A stretch of 61,975 bases of DNA, taken from NCBI GenBank assembly GCA_002716385.1, contig PBAX01000004.1:8088-70062 (forward strand), written 5' to 3'. Of the stretch, positions 36,590 through 49,162 are shown piece after piece. The stretch's first letter is position 1, and every line of letters starts with the position of its first letter. The notes beneath the pieces are model-generated. The model saw nothing but the letters and a program-made list of their open reading frames with translations, searched no databases and was not told the origin of the DNA. Origin of the DNA: Phycisphaerae bacterium. GTDB taxonomy: Bacteria > Planctomycetota > Phycisphaerae > Phycisphaerales > SM1A02. A program made the translations under genes and the position numbers.

Positions 36590-37413
36590 GGCGCTTGGTC
36601 GGTGGTTGGGGGGGTGGGAACGGCTTCATTCACCAGATCGATGATTGACTGGGGTGGTAGAAACAGATCGGGTGCGGCCTTGTCCAGGGAAATCGAGTCG
36701 AACACCACCGTCAGTTCCATTTCCTGAGCTGAAATCGCCAGTTCATGGAAGAGCATGAGCGGCTTCACGGGTTTCCAATTCCGAAAGGACATGGTCACTT
36801 CGTACTCGCCCCCGATTGAACTCTCGATCATCCGTATGCCGCGGAGCAGATACGAGTTTCGATCGATAAAGATGCGTTCTTCGAGTCCTGCTCGATTAAT
36901 CTTCTGCACTTCCCAGCAGGCATGTCCTTCGAAATCCGCGGGCCCGATCGTCTTCAGCACTCTGGCGTCGGCGTTGATCCTGATCGCGAGTTCGAACCAG
37001 TTCAGTGTTCGTCTTCGCTCCCTTGAATCCGAAAGGTCGATGAGTTCCTCGGATTCGGTTCCATCATCCGTGGTCACGATCTCCCATGCGATTTCACCAT
37101 CGCTTCCCACTTCACTGGTGCCCATCTGTCCCAGATCCACTCTGATTCTCATGAGGTCGGGTTTACGGAAGGCCAGATCCATCTTCCCTTCGGCTTCGGT
37201 TCCCTCGATACCCAGCGTTGCATTTGCCGTGAAGGACTCGAGATCCCAGATGGCGACCCGGCCTCCAACGGCATTGATGTATCTAGAGAACACACCTCTG
37301 GCCAGTGGTAGTACCACCGGAGACGTAGTCGAGGCAGCAGGCTGCTGTACTGCAGGTGGGCTTTGGAGTCCCAGGCAGGCGATGAGCAGAATGAGTGGCA
37401 TGGAAGTCGTCAT
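36586..37413 (-). CDS. Exported LolA-like (outer-membrane lipoprotein-sorting type) protein
   Basis: A 275-aa protein with an N-terminal signal peptide (LILLIACLGLQS). The mature part resembles proteins of the LolA/LppX-type fold: a start like RYINAVGGRVAI, then strands such as KMDLAFRKPDLMRIRVDLG, GSDGEIAWEI, CWEVQKI and IFIDRNSYLLRGIRM. Such proteins bind lipids or hydrophobic groups. It is the first gene of the ABC operon, ATGA-coupled to the ATPase, so it may be a carrier that works with the exporter. The function is inferred. Confidence 0.65.
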   Translation of the reverse strand: MTTSMPLILLIACLGLQSPPAVQQPAASTTSPVVLPLARGVFSRYINAVGGRVAIWDLESFTANATLGIEGTEAEGKMDLAFRKPDLMRIRVDLGQMGTSEVGSDGEIAWEIVTTDDGTESEELIDLSDSRERRRTLNWFELAIRINADARVLKTIGPADFEGHACWEVQKINRAGLEERIFIDRNSYLLRGIRMIESSIGGEYEVTMSFRNWKPVKPLMLFHELAISAQEMELTVVFDSISLDKAAPDLFLPPQSIIDLVNEAVPTPPTTDQAP

Positions 37414-37510
37414 GGTGTTCTGAAGGCGGGCGAGTCATGGTAGTCCAGGCAGTGACTTGGAATGACTGACCTGAGGAAGTGTCGCTTGATCCTTTCATCC
37501 GGATGGACGG

Positions 37511-37539
37511 TTGAAGCATATGTTCATCTATTTTATACT
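37511..37539 (+). promoter_or_regulatory. Promoter of metH
   Basis: TTGAAG (37511-37516) and TATACT (37534-37539) are 17 bases apart, close to the sigma70 consensus. The expected transcription start, about 7 bases after the -10 box, coincides with the A of the metH ATG at 37546, so the message may have no leader. No ribosome-binding sequence is seen before that ATG. No cobalamin or SAM riboswitch is visible in the 132-bp gap. Confidence 0.6.
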
Positions 37540-37545
37540 CGGTTC

Positions 37546-41094
<3,549 letters not shown>

Positions 41095-41186
41095 CTTCTC
41101 TTCCGCTTTGACTGCAGAGGTTTAGAGCCTTGTCCCGTCCCATTGATGTGCCTGACCCCTGTCAATAACTGCATCGAGCATGCACT

Positions 41187-41216
41187 TTGAGTAGACTGCA
41201 GGCGGATCAATATCTT
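41187..41216 (+). promoter_or_regulatory. Candidate promoter for the small membrane-protein gene
   Basis: TTGAGT (41187-41192) and TATCTT (41211-41216) are 18 bases apart, between metH and the next gene. The expected start of transcription falls close to the GAGGAG ribosome-binding site at 41221. No clear terminator separates metH from this promoter. Confidence 0.45.
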
Positions 41217-41233
41217 TCTTGAGGAGAACATGG

Positions 41234-41737
41234 ATGTATCAATTCCTTGCTGCCACGGGTAATTCAACAGCTCTATCGCAAGATCAGATGGAAATGACGG
41301 GTGTCCTGATGGCCGGCCTCGGTGCGGTCGCGATTGTCGGTTGTGTCTTCGTACTCATTGCGGTCGCGTTGATCTGGCTCACCTACGATGCGGCCAAGGC
41401 TGCTGATCCTGACAAGCAGACCATGAAGCCAGGATTTGTCTGGCTGTGTCTGATTCCATTGTTCAATCTGTATTGGAACTTCGTAGCTTTTCCAGCTGTT
41501 TCGGATTCACTTGCCGCCACTGCTCGTGGCAAGGGCAAGGATGTGGGAGATGCGGGCCGCTCAGTCGGCATGGCTTTCTGCTGTTTGGCCATCTTGGCAT
41601 TCCTTCTGGGCGTTATCAATCAGCTCACCCGGAATTCATTGGAGGGTCTGGAACTCATTGCCTATGTGATCGTCTTCATCCTTCACATCGTCTATGTGGT
41701 GAAGGTTCGCAAGGCCAAAGCAGTCATCAATTCCTGA
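41234..41737 (+). CDS. Small membrane protein of unknown function
   Basis: A 167-aa protein with four likely membrane helices: LMAGLGAVAIVGCVFVLIAVAL, PGFVWLCLIPLFNLYWNFVAF, MAFCCLAILAFLLGVI and ELIAYVIVFILHIVYVV. Between helices 2 and 3 lies a polar loop (ATARGKGKDVGDAGR). This resembles small DUF-type membrane proteins, but I cannot name the family. The ATG at 41234 has GAGGAG seven bases upstream; a TTG at 41219 in frame is less likely. It converges on the flavoprotein gene with a 17-base gap. Confidence 0.72.
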   Translation: MYQFLAATGNSTALSQDQMEMTGVLMAGLGAVAIVGCVFVLIAVALIWLTYDAAKAADPDKQTMKPGFVWLCLIPLFNLYWNFVAFPAVSDSLAATARGKGKDVGDAGRSVGMAFCCLAILAFLLGVINQLTRNSLEGLELIAYVIVFILHIVYVVKVRKAKAVINS

Positions 41738-41754
41738 ATCGGGGATGGGCTGAC

Positions 41755-42360
41755 TCAGGTCTCCGTGACTTCGTGGACATGGGTTCGTTTGCCGGCCCAC
41801 TCGCTGAGTATGTCGACGGCTACCTGCGCGCCGATGCCGGCTGCGATGGCGAACTGGCTGGAGCCTCCTGCCAGAAGTCCGGCGACATGCAGCTCGGGTT
41901 CGACGAGATAGCATCCATCGTGTTCGAGCATCAGCCGATTGGATTTTCCTCCGCGAGGATGCTTGACCGGTTCACGCTTCAGCCCCTCGAGTTCCCATCG
42001 CTTGTAGCCGGTGGCCAATACGAGAATGTCACATCGTGGAGTCGTCCCGTCGTCCATGGCGACCTCGAAGCCTCTGTCAGGATGTCTCCGCACTCGCAGG
42101 ACCCTGGCCTCGTGGCGAACCGCCGCGGGATACTGGGCCAGTTGTTCTCTCAATTGCTTGAGAAGTTCAGAGCCGGTTGTACCGACCGGAACCCCGGGCG
42201 CATTGTTCAGAAGTGCTTTCCCGAGATCACTGCGGTCATCGTCAACCACCATGATTCGCCGATCGTTGAACCATGATTTTCGGCATGCTGAGGCCAGCGT
42301 GATTGCGCAGGACATCCCTCCGGGGCCTCCGCCAACGATGATGACGTCTGTTCTTGGCAT
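41755..42360 (-). CDS. Short FAD/NAD(P)-binding oxidoreductase-like protein
   Basis: A 201-aa protein with the FAD-binding GGGPGGMS motif near the N terminus (DVIIVGGGPGGMSCAI), an ATGYKRWE motif about two thirds along, and a C-terminal block like thioredoxin reductase (GSSQFAIAAGIGAQVAVDIL). It lacks both the central NADPH domain and the CxxC active site of thioredoxin reductase, which is over 300 aa. It is therefore a single-domain flavoprotein of unknown reaction. The ATG at 42360 was chosen because it starts right before the Rossmann motif; a longer reading adds 18 residues of no character. Confidence 0.75.
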   Translation of the reverse strand: MPRTDVIIVGGGPGGMSCAITLASACRKSWFNDRRIMVVDDDRSDLGKALLNNAPGVPVGTTGSELLKQLREQLAQYPAAVRHEARVLRVRRHPDRGFEVAMDDGTTPRCDILVLATGYKRWELEGLKREPVKHPRGGKSNRLMLEHDGCYLVEPELHVAGLLAGGSSQFAIAAGIGAQVAVDILSEWAGKRTHVHEVTET

Positions 42361-42554
42361 GGCATCATGGTACGAGCAGTCGTCAAAGCTGGATGGGGGA
42401 TTTTTCACAAACAACCTGAATGTCCCGGTTTGGGGGAGTCAAATCCGACTGTGAGCAAATGGATGATGTGGTTTTTCACATCCTGAAGGCAGTCGGGCAT
42501 TTTCGGGGTCTCGAATTTGGTGTTTGCCCCAGATTCGCCTGCTATAGTGGTATT
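42361..42554. other. Intergenic region upstream of the ncRNA candidate
   Basis: Part of a 422-base stretch (42361-42782) with no gene. It holds a good -10 box, TATAGT, at 42543-42548, which points to transcription on the plus strand from about 42555. No convincing -35 box is found at normal spacing: TTGGTG is 20 bases away and TTTGCC is 14. The part before 42510 shows nothing I can name. Confidence 0.5.
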
Positions 42555-42671
42555 CGAGCTTTACAGCTCTCTTCACGATCCACCGCTCGAGCGAAGACCT
42601 ATGAGATCTTCGGGGGAAACAGAGCGGATGGACGAGTCGGCCCGGCGTTTCGCCGGGTCGACTCGTTTTTT
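42555..42671 (+). ncRNA. Candidate small RNA or transcription attenuator
   Basis: A stretch of about 117 bases between a -10 box (TATAGT, 42543-42548) and a strong terminator. Secondary structure is dense: GAGCT-TTAC-AGCTC at 42556-42569, the palindrome CGCTCGAGCG at 42584-42593, a CGAAGA/TCTTCG hairpin after it, a GGGGGAAAC single-stranded run, then the terminator. It has no good reading frame. It could be a free sRNA or an RNA leader controlling the sbcD gene 112 bases downstream. I do not recognise it as 6S, SRP RNA, tmRNA or a known riboswitch. Confidence 0.5.
42632..42671 (+). terminator. Strong Rho-independent terminator
   Basis: A 16-bp stem (42632-42647 with 42651-42666; one G-T pair) closed by a TTT loop and followed by a T run (42666-42671). 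It ends the candidate RNA before the SbcD-like gene on the plus strand. Confidence 0.88.
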
Positions 42672-42782
42672 GATGAAGCCGAACTCGTCTGATCTACGTT
42701 TATCAAGTTCGTATCCCGGATCTCGCTGGATATACTTGTCGTAGAAGAGGCCGCAGAGCACCATGGAGGGAGCAGGCGGAAC

Positions 42783-44081
42783 GTGACGGATCAACTTCTA
42801 CTTGTTGGTGACTTGCATCTTGGTCGCAGGCCGGTCGGCCTTGATGGCGTCCTGGCCGATCATGGGATGGCGGCGAATGACCTATCTCCTGCAGCCGGTT
42901 TGAAGAATCTCGTCGAGCAGGCGCTTGGAGATGTCCCCAGAGCGGTCGTCTTTGCCGGCGATCTGGTCGATCAGGAAGATGACGTATTCGAAGCCTACGA
43001 CGTGTTGGCGGTTCAGATGGAACGGCTGCGGAAGGCGGGGATACCCGTCTATGCGGTAGCGGGCAATCATGATGGCCTGATATTGCCGAGATTGATCGAT
43101 CGAGTCAGGGGTGTCACCCTCATGGGTGCGGGTGGTGCCTGGACCAGGCATGAGGTGGAAGGCGAGGGCCGACCGATTGATCTATTCGGTTGGTCTTTTC
43201 CGGGGCGTACATGTCGCGAGTGCCCATTGGATCATCCGACCTTTGAATCGACGCTTGCAGACAGGCGTTCCGGTGCGTCGACGATCGGTGTGTTCCATGG
43301 TGATCTTGATGTGCTCGACTCTCGATATGCGCCGGTTTCCAGAAGACGTCTCCTGGATGAACAGGCGATGGCGGCGTGGTTTCTGGGGCATGTTCACGTG
43401 CCTGACGAATTGGCGGATGCGCGTCCAGTTGGATATCTGGGATCGGTTGTCGGTCTTGATATCGGCGAGACCGGTTCCCATGGTGTCTGGCGGGTGGGAT
43501 TTGATGGCGCATCGAATATCTCCGCCACACAGATCCCACTGGCGCCGATTAGATGGGAGATGCTTGAGATCGATCTGACCGGGCAGGATCTGCCGGATGC
43601 GGATGCGGTCCACGAGTTCGTCGTGTCGAACCTGCGTAGGCGGGTCTCTGCCGATGCCAGTTGGCAGGACGATCGTCTTCGATGTGCCGCGTTGAGAGTG
43701 ACGTTGACGGGTCGCCTTGACCGGCGTGCATCGGTTCGTGAATTCAAGAAGCGATGCGATGCCTCGAAAATGAGTTTCCACGTCGATCAACTTCTTGTGG
43801 TCACCGAATCCGTTCGTGATTCGACCATGCCAACGCTGGATCTCGAATCGCTTTCCCGTGAACAATCCCCGGTTGGTCATGTGGCCGGCATCCTGCAGCA
43901 GATCGCTGCAGGATCCTCGGGTGATTCGTACGAATCCGCCAGACGGAAGCTGTCGATCATGGCCCAGTCCGACTGGAATGCCGGAGATCACGAACCGCCT
44001 GAGACACGTGATGTCTTCGAGCGTGCGGCCGAGCGGGTGCTGGATGTCCTCCTTTCCCAGCGTGAGGAGGATTCTGCATGA
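42783..44081 (+). CDS. SbcD/YhaO-like DNA repair metallophosphoesterase
   Basis: A 432-aa nuclease subunit of the Mre11/SbcD class. The five metal motifs are in order: GDLHLG (about residues 9-14), GDLVDQ, GNHDG, FHGDLD and GHVHVPD. In this family two Mn ions at this site cut DNA ends and hairpins. The C-terminal half (about 240-432) is a cap or partner-binding region of less clear identity. The GTG start at 42783 follows an AGGCGGAAC ribosome-binding region. It overlaps the large ATPase gene by ATGA, the usual pairing of nuclease and SMC-like partner. Confidence 0.85.
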   Translation: MTDQLLLVGDLHLGRRPVGLDGVLADHGMAANDLSPAAGLKNLVEQALGDVPRAVVFAGDLVDQEDDVFEAYDVLAVQMERLRKAGIPVYAVAGNHDGLILPRLIDRVRGVTLMGAGGAWTRHEVEGEGRPIDLFGWSFPGRTCRECPLDHPTFESTLADRRSGASTIGVFHGDLDVLDSRYAPVSRRRLLDEQAMAAWFLGHVHVPDELADARPVGYLGSVVGLDIGETGSHGVWRVGFDGASNISATQIPLAPIRWEMLEIDLTGQDLPDADAVHEFVVSNLRRRVSADASWQDDRLRCAALRVTLTGRLDRRASVREFKKRCDASKMSFHVDQLLVVTESVRDSTMPTLDLESLSREQSPVGHVAGILQQIAAGSSGDSYESARRKLSIMAQSDWNAGDHEPPETRDVFERAAERVLDVLLSQREEDSA

Positions 44082-47000
44082 GGATCGAGACCCTGCATGT
44101 GCAGCATGCTCCGGGATTGCCGGATGGGCTTGCATCGCTGTCGTTTCCCTCCGGCCTCGTGATCATTCATGGCCCCAACGGTTCTGGCAAGACGACCGTG
44201 GCCCGAGCGATCAGGGAACTGCTCTGGCCTGGACTCGAGCCGACAGGCGGCCGTCTGGAATCCCGATGGCGAATAGATGATCGGGACCATGTGGCCGCAC
44301 TGTTCGCAGACCGGGTCGATTGGTCGCCGGCACTTCAGCCATCACCTCTGGAAGCAGCTGCGCCGTTGGCCAGATTCGGGCTTCGGACGCTTCTCCAGCA
44401 CGATGACACCAGTGATCTGGGGATTGCGGGCACCATCCGGAAGGAGCTGGCCGGGGGGCTTGATCTTGACGAGGCATTGGAGGCCTTCGATTCTCCCGAG
44501 CGGCCCAAGACGCGTGGGGGGGATTTCAATCGATATCGCGATGCTCTGAAGAAGCGGGCTGCCGCCATCCAGGTGACTCGTGATCTGGCCGAGCAGGAGA
44601 AGCGGCTGAGCGATATGGCCCTGAGGATTGATCAGGCAAGATCGGCCAGCGGGTATGTGCAGACGGTCAGGATTCTGAAGCGATTGATCGATTGCACCGT
44701 TGAGCTTCGTGCGCTTCAGTCCGTCGAGTTCGATGCACGCCTTGATCGAATCAAGGGTGATGAGATCGAGCGAGTCAAGGCGAAGCGGGCCGCCATGCGA
44801 TCGCTGGGAGAGAACAACTCCAGGTTGCTGCTTCAGATCGAGTCCTTCCAGAAGCAGATGGAGGACATCTCCTTCGTATCCAATCCTCCCTTGCAGGCGA
44901 GCATAGATGCCTGGCAGGAGCGGTTGGATCAATCCGCTTCACTCGTGACGGAAGGCCATCGTCTGCGACAGGAACTTGCGAATGCTGAAGCCGCTCGTAG
45001 TGAAGCGAGTGAAAGGCTGTTCGGTATCGAAGAGGGTCCACTTCCTTCAGCGACACGACTCGAGGAGCTTGGCGAGATCACGCAGAGGCGATTGACCTCG
45101 GAGGCCCTTGCGGCAGCGGCGGATCAGCGTGTTCGAACATGGTCTTCCATGGTGCCAGACGAGCCGTTGGATTCCGTGGTGCTCAATCAGAGCATCAATG
45201 GAATGAGGGCATGGTTGAGAGCCAGAGATTTCTCGAATTCGAATGCGACGATGGAGCGGTTCAGGAAGCACCGCATTGCGATATCGGTAGCGTTGGTATT
45301 GGGTCTCGGACTTGGGGTCGTCGCGTTCTTCCTGGATGCCTTCGTGCCCTGGCTCGTCGCCTATTTCTGTCCGGTCTTCCTGATGGTGGGTTACTGGTTG
45401 ATAGCCAGGGGCTCTGATCAGGATGCAGATGGTCGCGCCTTCGCCAGCAAGGAGGTCGATTCGACCGGGATCGGTCCGGATAGATGGACTCGCTCGGTCG
45501 TGGAGAAACTGCTTCGTGAGCAGGAGCGTGACCTCGTCCGCGCCATTCAGGTCGATTCGGTTCGGAGCGAGCTCGACTCAGCGAAACACGACCAGAAAGT
45601 GGCGCATCAGGAGATGAAGGAGGCCATCCATGCAATGGAGGACTTCGCCGACACGCTCGGTCTATCCAAGACATTCGTTGCCTTGCAGGTAAGTGTGCAG
45701 ATAGCGGCTTTGCAGGAGTGGGTATCTGCGTCCGCAGTGTGCAGTGGTAGTGCGGCAGCGTTACAGGCCAATGAAGAGGAACTGGTTGCGCTCCTGACGG
45801 AATGCAACGATTGGCTCCGGGGAATCGGAAAGCCCCCAGCGGCCGACATCGCCGAGGCAAAGTCGCTAGTGAGATCGGTATCCAATCAACTTGGGGACTG
45901 GAACAGGCTTGGTGCACAGTTGAGCCAGGCTCAGGACGAGATTGCCATACTCGAGAAGGACATCGAAACGGCGAGCCAGTCTCTGGCCCAGACATGGGCG
46001 ACACTCGGTCTGGAGGTCGATGACGACCGTGGGCTCGAGAAGCTCATGGAGATGCATGGCCGTTGGGGAGCAAATCAGGAAGAGCAGCATGTGCTTCGTC
46101 GCGACATCGATTCATCTCGTATCGAATTCGACAAGAGCCCGACTCCACCAGGCTTGATCGACGTCGATCCACTTGAGGTATCACCCGATCAGGTGGCTGA
46201 ATGGATCGTGGCTTACGAGCTCGCGTCCAAGAAGCTTGAATCGCTCGTGGAGGAAAAGGCTCAGATAGAGGAAAGGCTGGCCAGGGCTCGTTCCGGATGT
46301 GATATTCAGGATGCCATTGCCGAACTTCATGACGCCGAGGATGCCAATGCCGGATTGCGAGATCAGGCCTTCGAGGATGCGGTGGCTCGGCTGATACTCG
46401 AAGAAGCAAGGGAGCAGGCGGAGTCCCGTCAGGCCACGCCGGTGCTGGCTCGCGCTCGGGAACGTTTCAGTCGCTTCACCCATCGTGAATGGAGGCTTGA
46501 GATCGACAGGGACGAAGGTTTCAGGGCATTTGATGTCAAGGGGCAGCAGCTTCGTTCACTGGAGACCTTGTCGGATGGGACACGGATACAGCTTCTCCTT
46601 GCCGTGAGATTGGCGGCTCTGGAACACATGGAGTCGGGTGGGGAGCCACTGCCACTTTGTCTGGACGAGGCGTTGGCAACCACCGATGCCGCCAGATTCG
46701 AAGCCGTGGCTTCCGCCATTCTCGAACTTGTCGAGGAAGGTCGGCAGGTTCTGTATTTCACCGCGGACCATGGAGAGGTGGGGCAGTGGCAGCAGGCATG
46801 TCGTCGTCTGGGCCGGCCCGATCCGACCGTGCTGGATCTTGTGCGTGGAATCGGCTCGACGTCTTGGCAGGGGGATCTGCCTGCATGGCCACGTCTTGCC
46901 GAGTCGATTCCTTCTCCAGCGGGGCAATCACCCGAGGCCTATCGCAAGACGCTTGGGGTACCTCTGCCCGATCCACTCCAGCCACCGGAGTCGTGGCATC

Positions 47001-47572
47001 TCTTTCTGGTTTCGGGATTCGATCCAACCGCACTGCATCTTTGTCTCCAGCACAGGATCAGTTCGATCGGACAATGGAAGGAGGCGTCGGGGTCCCGGTC
47101 GATACCCGCGGGCATTCTGGAAGAGACTCGAGCGGATATTGATGCCAGAGTGCAGCTTGTACTTGCGATCGCGTCCACTCGTCAGATCGGACGTCCTCGC
47201 TTCCTGACATGGAGCGACGTCAAGGCCAGCGGTGCCGTCTCCGATCGGTATGAGGCGGATGTGCGTCCACTGGTCTCACTTCATGAACGTGATGCCGAGA
47301 CGTTCATCGATCGAGTGGCAGAGATCGGCGGGTTTCGCCGTGCTCAGTCGGACAGATTGCGGGCGCATCTGGTCGCGGAGGGCATCCTGCCAACGGTCGC
47401 TCCCCTGGATGAGGATGATCTGCTGCGACGCACGATGAGTTCGGTGCATGCGGCCGTCGAGGTCATCGGTGGTGCGGATGAGGCGTCCGCCTATCTTCTC
47501 TGGGTGCTGAGGCTGCTCAGGGAAAGTGAGGCGGGATCGTCCCTGCTTGACTCGGGTTCCACGGAGATCTGA
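44078..47572 (+). CDS. YhaN/SbcC-like SMC-type ATPase with extra C-terminal region
   Basis: An 1164-aa Rad50/SbcC-class ATPase that should work with the nuclease upstream. Walker A GPNGSGKTTVA (about residues 32-42) is split from the C-terminal half, which has LSDGTRIQLLLAVRLA and Walker B LPLCLDEALATTDA, by long coiled-coil stretches. Two membrane helices in the middle (ISVALVLGLGLGVVAFFL, about 401-445) mark it as YhaN-like rather than SbcC. After the ATPase fold ends (about 915) a further 240 residues follow, with helical segments (IDRVAEIGGFRRAQSDRLRAHL) that I do not recognise in YhaN. It ends one base before the convergent glyQS stop. Confidence 0.82.
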   Translation: MRIETLHVQHAPGLPDGLASLSFPSGLVIIHGPNGSGKTTVARAIRELLWPGLEPTGGRLESRWRIDDRDHVAALFADRVDWSPALQPSPLEAAAPLARFGLRTLLQHDDTSDLGIAGTIRKELAGGLDLDEALEAFDSPERPKTRGGDFNRYRDALKKRAAAIQVTRDLAEQEKRLSDMALRIDQARSASGYVQTVRILKRLIDCTVELRALQSVEFDARLDRIKGDEIERVKAKRAAMRSLGENNSRLLLQIESFQKQMEDISFVSNPPLQASIDAWQERLDQSASLVTEGHRLRQELANAEAARSEASERLFGIEEGPLPSATRLEELGEITQRRLTSEALAAAADQRVRTWSSMVPDEPLDSVVLNQSINGMRAWLRARDFSNSNATMERFRKHRIAISVALVLGLGLGVVAFFLDAFVPWLVAYFCPVFLMVGYWLIARGSDQDADGRAFASKEVDSTGIGPDRWTRSVVEKLLREQERDLVRAIQVDSVRSELDSAKHDQKVAHQEMKEAIHAMEDFADTLGLSKTFVALQVSVQIAALQEWVSASAVCSGSAAALQANEEELVALLTECNDWLRGIGKPPAADIAEAKSLVRSVSNQLGDWNRLGAQLSQAQDEIAILEKDIETASQSLAQTWATLGLEVDDDRGLEKLMEMHGRWGANQEEQHVLRRDIDSSRIEFDKSPTPPGLIDVDPLEVSPDQVAEWIVAYELASKKLESLVEEKAQIEERLARARSGCDIQDAIAELHDAEDANAGLRDQAFEDAVARLILEEAREQAESRQATPVLARARERFSRFTHREWRLEIDRDEGFRAFDVKGQQLRSLETLSDGTRIQLLLAVRLAALEHMESGGEPLPLCLDEALATTDAARFEAVASAILELVEEGRQVLYFTADHGEVGQWQQACRRLGRPDPTVLDLVRGIGSTSWQGDLPAWPRLAESIPSPAGQSPEAYRKTLGVPLPDPLQPPESWHLFLVSGFDPTALHLCLQHRISSIGQWKEASGSRSIPAGILEETRADIDARVQLVLAIASTRQIGRPRFLTWSDVKASGAVSDRYEADVRPLVSLHERDAETFIDRVAEIGGFRRAQSDRLRAHLVAEGILPTVAPLDEDDLLRRTMSSVHAAVEVIGGADEASAYLLWVLRLLRESEAGSSLLDSGSTEI

Positions 47573-49096
47573 TCAGGTCAGGCGTTCGGCGAGCCATCCC
47601 TCGACCTTGTCGATGCCGATTCGATCCTGTGACAGGGTGTCGCGGTCGCGGATCGTGACAGACTGGTCATTCAGTGAATCGGAGTCGACCGTGAAGCACC
47701 AGGGGCATCCGGCCTCGTCCATTCGTGCATACCGTTTGCCGATTGACTGCTTGGCGTCGAACTGCACCGGCCAGCGTCTGCGAAGGTCCTGATGCAGCTT
47801 CGCGGCGACCTCCGGCATGCCGTCCTTGTTGACCAGAGGGAAGACGGCGGCCTTGATCGGCGCGACTCGGGGTTGGAACTTCATGAATACCTTGCTGGCT
47901 CGTTCCTCATCGGGGGTGAAGGCTTCGCAGAGAATCGCAAGGGTGCCTCTGCTGAGTCCGGCCGAAGGTTCGATCACATGCGGGGCGTAGCGTTCGTTGC
48001 GTTGCTGATCGAAGTACTCGAGCTTCTTCTTGCTGAATTCCTGATGTCGTGTGAGGTCGAAGTTGCCGCGGTGTGCCACTCCCTCGAGTTCGCCATAGTC
48101 CGGACTCGTGAAGGGGAAGCGGTACTCGACGTCGAATGTGCCGCACCCCTCCTTGGCGTAGTGGGCGAGTTCATCCGCGTCATGGCGACGCATCTGGACC
48201 TTGTCGCTCGTGAGTCCCATGGACTCCCACCATTGTCGACGTGTGTCGCACCAGAAGTCGAACCATCTGGCCGCATCGTCTTCATGGCAGAACCATTCGA
48301 TTTCCATCTGTTCGAACTCGCGGGATCTGAAGATGAAGTTCCTGGGGGTGACCTCATTTCGAAAGGCCTTGCCGACCTGGGCGATTCCGAACGGCACCTT
48401 GACTCGCATGGTGTCGACGACGTTGTTGAAGTTCAGGAATATGCCCTGGGCCGTCTCCGGTCGCAGATAGGCGGCGCTTTCCTCATCCTGCAGTGCGCCG
48501 ACGAAGGTCTTGAACATCAGGTTGAACTGTCTTGGTTCTGTGAGTGTTCCGGCCGTCTTCACGCCGGGACCTACCGTGGCGGCGATTCGATCCGTGGACA
48601 GTGAGGTGAATGGGCAGACGTCCAGTTCCTCATCATCCAGTTTTCGCTTGATGTACTTCTCGAGCCTCTTCCTCGCGGAGGCAAGGGATTCATCGTCGTT
48701 CTCGACGAAGGCATAGATCTGCGCCTGGTCGTCACCCTTGACACCAAGGCACAGGAGGTGGTCGGCACGATATCGACTCTTCGTTTCCCGGCAGTCGACC
48801 ATCGGATCGTTGAATCCGCCGACATGCCCAGAAGCTTCCCACACACGAGGGTTCTGGATGATGGAGGAGTCGAGCCCGACGATGGAGACCGGTTCCCCGT
48901 CGGGTCCCATCGGAGGGCACCGCACCATGTCATGCCACCAGGCATCACGGATGTTGTTCTTGAGTTCGGTGCCAAGTGGCCCGTAGTCCCAGAATCCGTT
49001 CAGTCCACCATAGATTTCAGATGCGGGAAAGATGAAGCCTCGTCGCTTGCAGAGTGAAACGAGTTCTTCCATTGAAATGTTATTTGGAGCGGTCAT
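47573..49096 (-). CDS. glyQS: Glycyl-tRNA synthetase (alpha2 type)
   Basis: A 507-aa class II synthetase charging tRNA-Gly. It is the alpha2 form, not the alpha2beta2 form of many bacteria. Evidence is FPASEIYGGLNGFWDYGPLG at the N terminus, motif 2 in FRNEVTPRNFIFRSREFEQME, and motif 3 in GLSRGTLAILCEAF. The C-terminal anticodon-binding domain follows motif 3. It starts 66 bases after pdxA on the same strand and may be co-transcribed. The stop abuts the stop of the convergent ATPase gene. Confidence 0.94.
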   Translation of the reverse strand: MTAPNNISMEELVSLCKRRGFIFPASEIYGGLNGFWDYGPLGTELKNNIRDAWWHDMVRCPPMGPDGEPVSIVGLDSSIIQNPRVWEASGHVGGFNDPMVDCRETKSRYRADHLLCLGVKGDDQAQIYAFVENDDESLASARKRLEKYIKRKLDDEELDVCPFTSLSTDRIAATVGPGVKTAGTLTEPRQFNLMFKTFVGALQDEESAAYLRPETAQGIFLNFNNVVDTMRVKVPFGIAQVGKAFRNEVTPRNFIFRSREFEQMEIEWFCHEDDAARWFDFWCDTRRQWWESMGLTSDKVQMRRHDADELAHYAKEGCGTFDVEYRFPFTSPDYGELEGVAHRGNFDLTRHQEFSKKKLEYFDQQRNERYAPHVIEPSAGLSRGTLAILCEAFTPDEERASKVFMKFQPRVAPIKAAVFPLVNKDGMPEVAAKLHQDLRRRWPVQFDAKQSIGKRYARMDEAGCPWCFTVDSDSLNDQSVTIRDRDTLSQDRIGIDKVEGWLAERLT

Positions 49097-49162
49097 GGCG
49101 GCTATGGTAACTGCCCGACCATCTGGTCGTTGAGTTCGGCCATGGGCCGTCCGTAGAACAGT

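Noticed and set aside
41219..41233. TTG start for the small membrane protein
   Set aside because: It would place the GAGGAG ribosome-binding site inside the coding region. The ATG at 41234 has correct spacing.
42632..42671. Terminator of the flavoprotein or membrane-protein gene
   Set aside because: It is far from both and oriented on the plus strand, after a -10 box in the same gap, so it more likely ends the candidate RNA.
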